Source: Solirubrum koreensis (GTDB taxonomy: Bacteria > Bacteroidota > Bacteroidia > Cytophagales > Hymenobacteraceae). From it: a stretch of 64,000 nucleotides of DNA. The notes under the pieces are model-generated. The model saw nothing but the letters and a program-made list of their open reading frames with translations. It had not been told where the DNA came from and did no database searches. The DNA is taken from positions 1-64,000 of the forward strand of contig NZ_BAABHA010000013.1 of NCBI RefSeq assembly GCF_039541855.1, written 5' to 3'. Both the position numbers and the translations under genes were made by a program. How positions within the stretch are numbered: position 1 is the first letter of the stretch; each line of letters starts with the position of its first letter. Shown here piece after piece: positions 40,776 through 48,948 of this stretch.

Positions 40776-40932
40776 TCCCAGGCGACGGCAGGCAGCCCCG
40801 GTACGCCCTTCAGGCGCACTCCCCGCAAGTAATCGTAACCTTCGGGCAGACTGCGGGGTAAGAATTTCCAACCCTCCTGGCGACTTGCTTACTGATTTAG
40901 GTCTTCCTCCACTTCTTACCAATCTCAACCTT

Positions 40933-41727
40933 ATGGCCAACCAAACCGTCCTGATTACCGGTGCGTCCAGCGGCATCGGCTTTGAACTTGCCCGCTGCTT
41001 TGCCCGCGACGGCTACCGCCTCATCCTCTCGGCCCGCCCCGGCGGCGACCTGGAGCAAGCCGCGCAGAACATCCAGCAGGAATTTGCCGGCGTACAAACC
41101 GTTGTTATCCCCGCCGATTTGAGCACCCACGAGGGGCCGCTGCACCTGTTCAAGGAAACCCAGCGCCAGGGCCTGCAGGTGGATGTGCTGGTCAACGACG
41201 CGGGCTTCGGCGAAGCCGGCTTGTTTGTCGAAACCGACCTGCAGAAGGAAATGGGCATCGTGCACGTGAACGTGCTGGCCCTGATGACGCTCACCAAGCT
41301 CTTCCTGCGCGAAATGACCACCCGCAACGCCGGCAAAATCCTGCAGCTGGGCTCGGTTGTCTCGTTTCTGCCCAACCCCCGCCAGGCCGTGTACGCCGCC
41401 ACCAAAGCCTTTGTGCTGAGCTTCTCCGAGGCGCTGCAGCAGGAACTTAAGGAAATGAAATCGGACGTAACGATGACTATCCTGTGCCCGCCGGCCACCG
41501 AAACCGACTTTTTCCGCGTCGCGAATGCCGAGGATACCAAAGTGGGCCAAAGCAAGAAAGCCACGGCCCAAGAAGTGGCCGAAGGCGGCTACAAAGGCCT
41601 GCTCAACGGCGATGCCCGGGTGCTGCCCACCTTCGGGGCCAAGATGAACTTTGCCTCCAGCGTGTTCTTCCCCGACTCCATGCTGGCCACCATGATGAAC
41701 ATGCAGATGCAGCCGGAAAGCAAGTAG
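40933..41727 (+). CDS. Short-chain dehydrogenase/reductase (SDR)
   Basis: A 264-residue classical SDR of the DltE/YqjQ-like group. Cofactor motif VLITGASSGIGFELARCFAR, VDVLVNDAGFGEAG (NAG-type motif with Asp), catalytic Ser in LQLGSVVSFLPNP and YAATKAFVLSF (Tyr-x-x-x-Lys). The C-terminal half carries MTILCPPATETDFF. The substrate is unknown. ATG at 40933. A strong bidirectional terminator 20 bases after the stop separates it from the convergent hydrolase. Confidence 0.92.
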   Translation: MANQTVLITGASSGIGFELARCFARDGYRLILSARPGGDLEQAAQNIQQEFAGVQTVVIPADLSTHEGPLHLFKETQRQGLQVDVLVNDAGFGEAGLFVETDLQKEMGIVHVNVLALMTLTKLFLREMTTRNAGKILQLGSVVSFLPNPRQAVYAATKAFVLSFSEALQQELKEMKSDVTMTILCPPATETDFFRVANAEDTKVGQSKKATAQEVAEGGYKGLLNGDARVLPTFGAKMNFASSVFFPDSMLATMMNMQMQPESK

Positions 41728-41747
41728 CGGCGCTGCCTTATTAACCT

Positions 41748-41781
41748 AAAAAGCCCGGCCAGTATTCTGGCCGGGCTTTTT
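41748..41781. terminator. Bidirectional rho-independent terminator
   Basis: AAAAAGCCCGGCCAG, TATT loop, CTGGCCGGGCTTTTT: a perfect stem with T-runs on both strands, between the SDR (plus) and the alpha/beta hydrolase (minus). Confidence 0.95.
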
Positions 41782-41810
41782 GCGAATCAGCTAGCAGCCT
41801 TTCAGGTCGG

Positions 41811-42734
41811 TTAGCGCCGCCGGCGTAGCAGCCAGAACGCGCTGGCGACGACCAGTAGCCCGGCGGCGACGACGGCCGCTCCCGGCACCGCGCGGGCCTT
41901 TGCCGGCCGCCGGTCCACCGCGGCAATGTCCTCGTCGCGGAACGGCTGCCGGGACACGGCTGCCAGAATCAGGCGCACGGTTTCGGCGGGCTGGTCCCAC
42001 TGGGGAAAGTGTCCGCTGCCGGCAAACCAGTACAGGCGGGCGTCAGGAAATGCGGCCAGGGCCCGCGGCGCCTGGCCGGGCAGGCACACCCGGTCGTGCC
42101 GCCCCCAGCCAATGACGAGCGGGGCTGGCAAACTGCCCTTTGCGGCGCCCTGCTGTACCTCGCCGTGCGCCAGCGCGTCCAGCAATTCCGCAAAGACGGG
42201 CGTGTGGGCCAGGGAGTGCATTTCTTCCTGCGCCAGCTGAGCATCCACGGCCCAGGGCCGGGCCGAAAACTGGGGCAGCAGCGCCGTGCGCCCCGCCGCC
42301 GAGTGCATCAGCGCGGGCATCACCGGCTGCAGGGCCGTCACCAGCTTTTGCGACAGGGCCACGGAATGGTAGAAGAACGGCACTTCCCAGCCTTCCCAGA
42401 ACCCGCCCGGGTCCAGCGACACCACGGCGCCCAGCACCCCGCCGCGCCGGGCCAGTTCGAGCACCAGCCGGGCGCCCATGGAGTTGCCCACCGCGTCGAT
42501 TCCCAGCAGGCCCTGCTCGGCCAGAAAGGCCGTCAGCGCATCGGCCAGCGTGCCGATGGTGTGCGGCCCCGCCAGCGGCGGCGACGCCCCGTGCCCGGGC
42601 AGGTCCACGGCAATAACCTCGTGCTCGGCCGCCAGGGCGTCGAGAATCGTGTTCCAGGAGCGGCCGCTGCCGCCAATGCCGTGAACCAGGAGCAGGGGCG
42701 GACCGGAGCCCCGCCGGATGAAATGAAGTGCCAT
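41811..42734 (-). CDS. Alpha/beta hydrolase with C-terminal membrane anchor
   Basis: 307 residues. The hydrolase fold opens with PPLLLVHGIGGSGRSWNTIL (oxyanion hole), nucleophile Ser85 in AVGNSMGARL, and the catalytic His is in FAGSGHFPQWDQ. After the fold comes a linker and a C-terminal hydrophobic span (VPGAAVVAAGLLVVASAFWL) capped by four Args. This would anchor the enzyme to the inner membrane with the catalytic domain and the tail on opposite sides or as a tail anchor. The ATG at 42734 gives the usual N-terminus. Substrate unknown. Confidence 0.88.
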   Translation of the reverse strand: MALHFIRRGSGPPLLLVHGIGGSGRSWNTILDALAAEHEVIAVDLPGHGASPPLAGPHTIGTLADALTAFLAEQGLLGIDAVGNSMGARLVLELARRGGVLGAVVSLDPGGFWEGWEVPFFYHSVALSQKLVTALQPVMPALMHSAAGRTALLPQFSARPWAVDAQLAQEEMHSLAHTPVFAELLDALAHGEVQQGAAKGSLPAPLVIGWGRHDRVCLPGQAPRALAAFPDARLYWFAGSGHFPQWDQPAETVRLILAAVSRQPFRDEDIAAVDRRPAKARAVPGAAVVAAGLLVVASAFWLLRRRR

Positions 42735-42818
42735 AGCAAAAGAGAACAAGCTGCCCGGCCGCCACACGGGCCGCCGGGCTGTAACGTGAAGGGCCGCCGA
42801 ACGGCCCAAATCGGCTGG

Positions 42819-43985
42819 CTACGCGCCGGGCGTGAGCACCACCTTGGTGCAGTTGTCCTTTTTGTGGCGGAAGATGTCGTAGCCGTGGGGGGCCTGCGAG
42901 AGGGGCAGCCGGTGGGAGATGATGTCGTCGAGGCGCACGTCGCCGTTGGCCACGTGCTGCAACAGCTTGTCGATGTGCTTGTGCGCGGGGGCCTGGCCGC
43001 CCTGCATGATGATGCCCTTGTCGAAAAACTGGTGGATGGGGAAGTTGTCGAAGGGCGAGGAGTATACGCCCAGCACCGACACAAAGCCGCCGCGGCGCAC
43101 GGCGCTCATGCAGGCCAGCAAGACCTTGTCGGAGCCTTTCTCCAGGTTCACAACGGCCTTGGCCCGGTCGAGCAGGCTGCGGTCGGGCTCGAAGCCCACG
43201 GCTTCCACGCATACGTGCGCCCCGTAGCCGCCCGACATGCTGCGAATAGCGTCGACCACCTGCTGGTGGTCTTCCCACAAAATGCCCTCGGCGTTAGCGG
43301 CTTTCTTCGCCAAATCCAGCCGGTATTGCTGGGTGTCGACGATAATAACGCGGCTAGCCCCGCGCAGCCAAGCCGACTTGGCGGCCATGATGCCCACCGG
43401 GCCCGAGCCGAAGATGGCCACGATTTCGCCGCCCTTCACATTGGCCCAGTCGATACCAGAATAGCCCGTGGGGAAGATGTCGGTCAGGAAAAGTACTTGC
43501 TCGTCGGTGAGGTTATCCGGCACTTTGCGGGGCCCGAAATCGGCGTAGGGCACGCGGGCGTACTCGGCCTGGCCGCCGTCGTAGCCGCCATATAGGTCGG
43601 TGTAGCCAAACAGCGCGCCGCCCTTCTCCGTGAGCAGGCCGCCCTCGGGGCCGTAGTGCTCGGGGTTGGAGTTTTCGCAGTGGCCGGGCAGCTCGTGGTT
43701 GCAGAACAGGCAGTGGCCGCAGGCAATGGGGAAGGGCACCACCACCCGGTCGCCGCGCTTGAGGTTGCTCACGCCCTTGCCCACTTCCTCCACGATGCCC
43801 ATGAACTCGTGGCCCAGGGTCATGGGCCGGGGCTGCGGGATGCTGCCGTTATAGATGTGCAAATCAGAGCCGCAGATGGCCGTGCTCGTGACGCGGATAA
43901 TGGCGTCGCGCTCGTCCTGGATGGTGGGGTCGTCGACCGTGTCAACGCGCACGTCGCGCATGCCGTGGATTCGGAGGGCTTTCAT
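42819..43985 (-). CDS. Zinc-dependent alcohol dehydrogenase
   Basis: A 388-residue medium-chain dehydrogenase. Catalytic zinc ligands: Cys38 (AICGSDLH), His59-Glu60 (LGHEF). Structural zinc Cys at 89, 92, 95 and 103 (ACGHCLFCNHELPGHC). The Rossmann fold has EIVAIFGSGPVGIMAAKSAW and VIIVDTQQYRL (Asp favours NAD). It resembles the glutathione-independent formaldehyde dehydrogenase-like group. It would interconvert alcohols and aldehydes and so could work with the aldehyde oxidoreductase encoded 5 kb away. Followed by the anchored hydrolase 84 bases downstream. Confidence 0.93.
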   Translation of the reverse strand: MKALRIHGMRDVRVDTVDDPTIQDERDAIIRVTSTAICGSDLHIYNGSIPQPRPMTLGHEFMGIVEEVGKGVSNLKRGDRVVVPFPIACGHCLFCNHELPGHCENSNPEHYGPEGGLLTEKGGALFGYTDLYGGYDGGQAEYARVPYADFGPRKVPDNLTDEQVLFLTDIFPTGYSGIDWANVKGGEIVAIFGSGPVGIMAAKSAWLRGASRVIIVDTQQYRLDLAKKAANAEGILWEDHQQVVDAIRSMSGGYGAHVCVEAVGFEPDRSLLDRAKAVVNLEKGSDKVLLACMSAVRRGGFVSVLGVYSSPFDNFPIHQFFDKGIIMQGGQAPAHKHIDKLLQHVANGDVRLDDIISHRLPLSQAPHGYDIFRHKKDNCTKVVLTPGA

Positions 43986-44084
43986 GGAAAAAGTGGGTTG
44001 AAGATGAGAAGTAAGGGCTGATAGGCAAGAAACTTACTGTACGTGGCGCAAGGCGAAAAAGGGTGCGGCTTGCTCCGACGCGCT

Positions 44085-44117
44085 AAAAAAAGTCCGGCCC
44101 TGCACGCAGAGCCGGAC
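44085..44117 (-). terminator. Rho-independent terminator of the hydrolase gene
   Basis: On the minus strand GTCCGGC pairs with GCCGGAC across a 12-base loop and is followed by seven Ts. It lies 22 bases after the stop of the gene at 44139-45002. Confidence 0.85.
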
Positions 44118-44138
44118 CTGGGGAGCAGCGCCGGGCTG

Positions 44139-45002
44139 TTAACTGACCTGCCCGCCGCGCACCTCCGTGCCGGTGACGAAGTCAATCAGGTCGCGGTTGA
44201 GCTTGTCCTTCTCGGTGATGAACAGGCCGTGCGGGGCGTCGCTGTAGGCAATGTAAGTGGCGTGGGGCAGGTGGTTTTTCATCCGGTCGCCGCTGTTTTT
44301 GATGGGCACGGTCTTGTCGTCTTCGCCGTGAATCACCAGCGCGGGCACCCGGATGCCGGCCAAGTCCTGGCGGAAGTCCGTTTCGGCAAAGGCGTGGGCG
44401 CAGGCCACCGTGGCCTGGTGGGAGCCGAGCGCGGCCATGTTGAACGACCAGTCCAGCACGGCCTGGCTGACGGGCTTGCTCAGCGCCCCTTCGCCGTAGA
44501 ACTGCTTGCCGAAGGTCTGCAGGAAGTCGAACCGGTCCTTGGCCAGGTTCTGCTGGATGTCGTCGAAGGTGGACTTGTCCACGCCGTCGGGGTTGTCGTC
44601 GGTTTTGAGCAGGTAGGGCGTCACCGAGGAAACGAATACGACCTTGGCCACGCGGGCCCCGCCGTGGCGGCTCATGTAGCGGGCCACCTCGCCGCCGCCC
44701 ATGGAAAAGCCCACCAGCGTCACGTTCTGCAAGTTCAGCGTGTCGAGCACGGCCTTCAAATCGTCGGCCAGCGTGTCGTAGTCGTAGCCCTCGAAGGGCT
44801 GGGAGGAGTTGCCGAAGCCGCGGCGGGTGTAGGCAATGGCGCGAATGCCGTGCTTAGGCAGCTCGCCCAGTTGGTAGGTCCAGGCCTCGTGGCTCTGGGG
44901 CCAGCCGTGGATGAGCACCACCGGGGCGCCCTGGCCCTGGTCGGTGTAGTGCAGCTTGATGTCTTCGCCGTTGGCATCCTGGCCGACTTTGATGTAGCTC
45001 AT
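44139..45002 (-). CDS. Alpha/beta hydrolase, non-haem haloperoxidase/esterase type
   Basis: 287 residues with the chloroperoxidase/arylesterase-like pattern. VVLIHGWPQSHEAWTYQLGE forms the oxyanion hole; nucleophile Ser100 is in LVGFSMGGGEVARYM; the Asp is in VIHGEDDKTVP and the His in SDAPHGLFITEKD. YTRRGFGNSSQPFEGYDYDT matches the group closely. These enzymes hydrolyse esters and can perhydrolyse acids; the natural substrate is unknown. It stands between an ECF sigma factor gene (42 bases upstream, same strand) and a terminator, so it may be co-transcribed with the sigma factor. Confidence 0.9.
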   Translation of the reverse strand: MSYIKVGQDANGEDIKLHYTDQGQGAPVVLIHGWPQSHEAWTYQLGELPKHGIRAIAYTRRGFGNSSQPFEGYDYDTLADDLKAVLDTLNLQNVTLVGFSMGGGEVARYMSRHGGARVAKVVFVSSVTPYLLKTDDNPDGVDKSTFDDIQQNLAKDRFDFLQTFGKQFYGEGALSKPVSQAVLDWSFNMAALGSHQATVACAHAFAETDFRQDLAGIRVPALVIHGEDDKTVPIKNSGDRMKNHLPHATYIAYSDAPHGLFITEKDKLNRDLIDFVTGTEVRGGQVS

Positions 45003-45044
45003 GTAAGAAAAGGTAAGGGGTGAAAAAATGGATTAAATTTCTTG

Positions 45045-45593
45045 CTATGCTTCCTGCAACCGGCCGGCCAGCTCCTTCAAGGCCTGCCGCGCCCGGGTCT
45101 TGACCGTGCCCAGCGGCCACCCCAGCGTTTCAGCGGCCTCCTCCTGGGTACAGCCCCCGAAGTAGAGCAGGTCCAGTACGCACTGGTAGTGCGGGCGCAG
45201 CTGCCCAGGCCAGTCGGCCACGCCGATGTGCTCGGTCTGAAACCCCGGAATACTCAGCAGGTGCGCTTCCAAACTTTCGTGCAGGGAATCGGTGCGCTCG
45301 CGGCGGCCGCGCTGGACGCGCATATGGTCGATGGCGGCGTGCCGGCACACGTTCAGGGCCCAGGTATAGAGGCGGCCCCGCGCGGGGTTGTATTGCGCAA
45401 AGGCAAACCAGATTTTAATCATGCTCTCCTGCAGCACGTCCTCGGCCGCGGCCTGGTGCCGTACCAGCCGGTGAATGACGTGGAACAGGCTCAGCGCGTA
45501 CCGGTCATAGAACAGGGCCATGGCCGCTTCGTCGCGGCCACGCAGGCGCTGGACCAGGTCCTGCTCCGTGTCAGCATAAGTAGAAGTTGGCAT
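45045..45593 (-). CDS. ECF sigma factor
   Basis: A 182-residue extracytoplasmic-function sigma factor. Region 2 has YDRYALSLFHVIHRLVRHQA, AEDVLQESMIKIWFAFAQYN and the W-rich LYTWALNVCRHAAIDHMRVQ. Region 4 has LDLLYFGGCTQEEAAETLGW and PLGTVKTRARQALKELAG. No anti-sigma gene lies beside it, which is unusual; the downstream gene is a hydrolase. The ATG at 45593 is preferred to an in-frame TTG six bases upstream. Its targets are unknown. Confidence 0.93.
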   Translation of the reverse strand: MPTSTYADTEQDLVQRLRGRDEAAMALFYDRYALSLFHVIHRLVRHQAAAEDVLQESMIKIWFAFAQYNPARGRLYTWALNVCRHAAIDHMRVQRGRRERTDSLHESLEAHLLSIPGFQTEHIGVADWPGQLRPHYQCVLDLLYFGGCTQEEAAETLGWPLGTVKTRARQALKELAGRLQEA

Positions 45594-45791
45594 GCGCAAA
45601 GCGGTAGCGGCAAGCGAGCAAGGCCGCTACCGGCTGTTTCCCTTCGCCTGGGTTTGGTCGCGGCCGTCTGGCCCGGACATGACCGTGCATACGCCGGTTT
45701 AGTCAGTGCGTGGGCTGTTGTGGGACGAATAGGACTATTTACGGGACGAGAGGCACGCCAGGCCTGAGCGCGGGCCATTGCCTACCGCTCC

Positions 45792-46526
45792 CTACAGCGC
45801 AAATCCCTTAAGAAAACGCTGGATGTTCTCGGCGTAGCCGCGCGACGAGGTCAGGTGGGTACCGTCGTGCAGGGTTAGCAAATACTCGCCACGGGTCCAG
45901 GGGCGCAGGTCCTTGAGGTAGCGCGTATTGACGACCAGCGAGCGGTGCACGCGCAGAAAGCTGCTGGGGTCGAGGCGGCTTTCGAGTTGGCCGAGCGTGG
46001 CGCGCAACTGGTGCTGCCGCCCGTCGGCGTGCAGGGTGACGTAGTTGCCGCTGGCTTCCAGGTACTGGACCTGCTCGGCCGCCACGAAGTAATAGTGCCC
46101 GGGCTGCTTGACCAGCAGCTGCTCGGCCGGCGGCGCGGGATGTGGCCGGCGCTGGGCCAGCAGGCGCCGCAGGTGGGCCAGGCACTCGTGGAAACGCTCC
46201 TCGTCCAGGGGCTTGAGCAGGTAATCCACGGCGTGCGTCTCAAAGGCTTGCAGCGTATACTGGTCGTAAGCCGTCACGAACACCACCAGCGGCCAGGGCC
46301 CGTCCCCCTCCAGCTGGCGCAGTACCTGCACCCCGCTCAAGTCGGGCATCTGCACGTCCAGGAACACCACATCCACCGCCGGCCCCTGCTGCAGGGCAGC
46401 CAAGGCCTCGGCGCCATTGCGGCACTCCCCAAGCACGGCAAAGTCCGTTGTTTCGCCCAGCAGCTGGGTCAGGCGCCGGCGGGCCAGGGGTTCGTCGTCG
46501 ACGAGCAGGGTACGAAAGGGTTCCAA
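45792..46526 (-). CDS. LytTR-family response regulator
   Basis: 244 residues. The receiver domain has the acidic pair DDE (10-12), phosphoacceptor Asp57 (VVFLDVQMPD), VFVTAYDQY and the Lys in YLLKPLDEERF. The LytTR DNA-binding domain follows (about 137-240: YFVAAEQVQYLEASGNYVTL, LRATLGQLESRL, FLRVHRSLVVN). No ATG fits: TTG at 46526 gives a normal N-terminus (EPFRTLLVDDEPLARRR). It follows the sensor kinase gene by 16 bases. The pair makes a LytS/LytT-type two-component system. Confidence 0.93.
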   Translation of the reverse strand: MEPFRTLLVDDEPLARRRLTQLLGETTDFAVLGECRNGAEALAALQQGPAVDVVFLDVQMPDLSGVQVLRQLEGDGPWPLVVFVTAYDQYTLQAFETHAVDYLLKPLDEERFHECLAHLRRLLAQRRPHPAPPAEQLLVKQPGHYYFVAAEQVQYLEASGNYVTLHADGRQHQLRATLGQLESRLDPSSFLRVHRSLVVNTRYLKDLRPWTRGEYLLTLHDGTHLTSSRGYAENIQRFLKGFAL

Positions 46527-46542
46527 AGGCGAAACAGCGGGG

Positions 46543-47586
46543 TTAGGCAGTGATGAAGGGCAAATCCAGCCAGACGGTGAAGCCCTGGCCTGCGCCCGTA
46601 TCGATGCGCAGGCTGGCCCCAGCTCCGTGCAGGGCGCGCAGCCGGTCCTCGGTGTTGCGCAGGCCGATGCCCCAGGCGCCGTCAAAGCCGGGTGCACCCG
46701 GCCCGTCGTCGTACACGCCCAGCTGCAGCCGCTCGCCCTGCCGCGTGGCCCGCAGGCAGACGGTTCCGCCGTCGGGGTTGCGGGCAATGCCGTGGCGCAC
46801 GGCGTTTTCCACCAGGGGCTGCAGCAGCAGGCTCGGCACCAGCGCGGGCCGGGCCTGCGGGTCCACTTCGTAGCATAACTTGAGCCGGTCGCTGAAGCGA
46901 ATCTGCTCGATTTCCAAATACAGGGCCGTGAATTGCAACTCCTGCTCCAGGGTAACTTGCTGGGCGTCGGAGTGGTCGAGCACCACGCGCAGAAACTGGC
47001 CCAGCTTGCCCATCATGCGCTGCCCGGCCTTGGGGTCGTCGCCGGTCAGGGCGGCAATGGCGTTGAGGGCGTTAAAGAGAAAGTGGGGCTTGAGCTGCAT
47101 CTTCAGCGCCTGTAGCTGCGCCTGCACCAGCTGGGTTTCCAGGCGGGCCGCTTCCAGGCTGCGGTGGCGGTACCGGTCGGAGTACTCCAGGGCGTAGGCC
47201 GCCAGCAGCAGCATCCAATACATGGGCACCCACACGTTGAGCGAGGCCACGATGGCGGCCCAGCTCACCTCGGTGCCGGGCACGGCCAGCAGGCGCAGCA
47301 CCAGCACATACACGGCCCGGTAGCCCACCGTCAGCGCGACCCCGGCCGCGACGTGTACCAGGAGCTTGACCAGTAAGCCGCGGCGGCCAGCCGTCAGGTC
47401 GAAGCGGGACGCCAGGGCAAACACCACCGGCGTAAGCAGCGCCCAGAGCAGGCTGTGCAGCAGCGGGCTCAGCACCACGGTGCGCCAGTGCACGGCCGCG
47501 CCCCGGCTAACCGCCTGGCCGTAGACAAGCCCCATCATGAACAGGGCAAACAACAGCCAGGCCAGCGCGATGCGTCCCCATTTCAT
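46543..47586 (-). CDS. LytS-like sensor histidine kinase
   Basis: 347 residues. Four transmembrane helices lie in the first ~133 residues (about 6-24, 40-58, 73-95, 115-133). A coiled linker follows (LEAARLETQLVQAQLQALKM), then the His_kinase domain with His168 in LKPHFLFNALNAIAALTGDD and a HATPase_c domain (LLLQPLVENAVRHGIA, VYDDGPGAPGFDGAWGIGLR). There is no separate sensor domain, so the signal is probably membrane-borne. A start six codons upstream (47604) is possible. Partner regulator gene is 16 bases downstream. Confidence 0.93.
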   Translation of the reverse strand: MKWGRIALAWLLFALFMMGLVYGQAVSRGAAVHWRTVVLSPLLHSLLWALLTPVVFALASRFDLTAGRRGLLVKLLVHVAAGVALTVGYRAVYVLVLRLLAVPGTEVSWAAIVASLNVWVPMYWMLLLAAYALEYSDRYRHRSLEAARLETQLVQAQLQALKMQLKPHFLFNALNAIAALTGDDPKAGQRMMGKLGQFLRVVLDHSDAQQVTLEQELQFTALYLEIEQIRFSDRLKLCYEVDPQARPALVPSLLLQPLVENAVRHGIARNPDGGTVCLRATRQGERLQLGVYDDGPGAPGFDGAWGIGLRNTEDRLRALHGAGASLRIDTGAGQGFTVWLDLPFITA

Positions 47587-47743
47587 GCGTTCCAGGTGCA
47601 GCATAACCGACAGGTGGGCAACTCGGAGTTGCCAAAAGGTGAATCAACGGCCCGGCCCCGGCCAGGGTTGGCTGGCCCGGGGGCACGCGGCAGGCAGCGC
47701 CCCCGGTTGGCTTCCGGTCTGCTACTGCCCCGACGGCGCGAGC

Positions 47744-48850
47744 TTAGTCCGGCAGCTCATTGATGTCGCGGGGCTCGAGGCGGGGCTGGGCGTTCATGCG
47801 GTGGCGGTAGGCCGTGGAAGTTTCGTAGGCCTGGATGCGGGCCCGGTTGATGGAGCCCAGCGGCAGGTGCTCGGGCAGGCAGTGGAAGGGATTGAATGAA
47901 AGCACATCGTCCGCAAAGGCCCGGCGGGCGGGGCTGAAGGCCTCCTGGGCCGGAATAACGATTTTGCCCAAGGGCTGGTAGGGGCTCTGGTCCTGGGGCC
48001 AGTCCACGGCGGCGTCTTCCACAGGCATGGCCTGCAGGTCGGTACAAAGTTGGGCGCGCAGCTCATACTCGGCGCCCTGGGCGCGGAAGAAGTCCACCAC
48101 CAGGTCGCGCCAACCGGCTTGGTCGGTAATTTTTACCGGCTCGCCGGCCAGGGCTTGCACGTTGGCTGAGAGTGGGGCCACGCTGATTTTCGACACATAC
48201 TCGCCGAAGCGGATGGCGCCGAGCGTGGTAAAGGTTTCGCCCAGGAGGTGGTTGTGCGGGTGGGGCGGCACCACCAGCGGAATTTCCTTCTTAATGCCCA
48301 CGGCATCGAGGGCTTGATTCACCAACGTGCCGGCCTCGGTCAGGAGCGTAGTGACCACCTCCGGGGCGTGCAGGAACACCTTTTCCTGGCGCAGCTGCAT
48401 GTCGTGGTAGCTCTTGATGTCGCCGGTCGGAATGATGGTGTCGTTGACCATGAGGAAGTCCTGGGTGACTTCGTCGGCCTGGTCGGGCAGGAACTTCCGG
48501 CCTTCTACCCCGATGATTTTCACGGCCATGCCCTTTACCGCCGATTGGGTATCGGAGTCGATGGAGCCGGGGGCCGACGACAAGCGGATAATGACCGGGT
48601 ACACTCGGGGCTGCCGGAACATGCCCTGGGCCAGGTGCGCGGGCAGGTTGGGATACACGTGCAGTTCGCCGCGCAGAATCCCGTGGCTTTTGGCGTGGGC
48701 GTCACGGATGGCGTGGCGGTGCTTTTCGAACATAAAGCGGTTGACCCGCGCCATCGACTCGACGGTTTCGTCGATAAGCTGCTGCTCGTTGGGTTGAATT
48801 TCTTCCACTCCGGAATCGAAGCGGACGTAGGCGGTAGTGGGGATGGACAT
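47744..48850 (-). CDS. Catalase-related haem protein (y4iL-like group)
   Basis: A 368-residue member of the catalase-like superfamily, shorter than true catalases (about 480+). The distal His region is AHAKSHGILRGELHVYPNLP; the core has VYPVIIRLSSAPGSIDSDTQ, AVKGMAVKIIGVEGRKF and TQDFLMVNDTIIPTGDI. The proximal haem ligand is likely the Tyr in NRARIQAYETSTAYR. Family members are poorly characterised; peroxidase-like or allene-oxide-like chemistry on hydroperoxides is possible. It lies 98 bases downstream of the toprim gene on the same strand. Confidence 0.85.
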   Translation of the reverse strand: MSIPTTAYVRFDSGVEEIQPNEQQLIDETVESMARVNRFMFEKHRHAIRDAHAKSHGILRGELHVYPNLPAHLAQGMFRQPRVYPVIIRLSSAPGSIDSDTQSAVKGMAVKIIGVEGRKFLPDQADEVTQDFLMVNDTIIPTGDIKSYHDMQLRQEKVFLHAPEVVTTLLTEAGTLVNQALDAVGIKKEIPLVVPPHPHNHLLGETFTTLGAIRFGEYVSKISVAPLSANVQALAGEPVKITDQAGWRDLVVDFFRAQGAEYELRAQLCTDLQAMPVEDAAVDWPQDQSPYQPLGKIVIPAQEAFSPARRAFADDVLSFNPFHCLPEHLPLGSINRARIQAYETSTAYRHRMNAQPRLEPRDINELPD

Positions 48851-48948
48851 AAACCGGGGATTAAGTGGCTATGCCTTACCATACGCGCAGTATTGCCGTT
48901 TGGGATTGGTGCCCTACTAAAGTGTGGGAGCGACTTTACTTCATGGGT

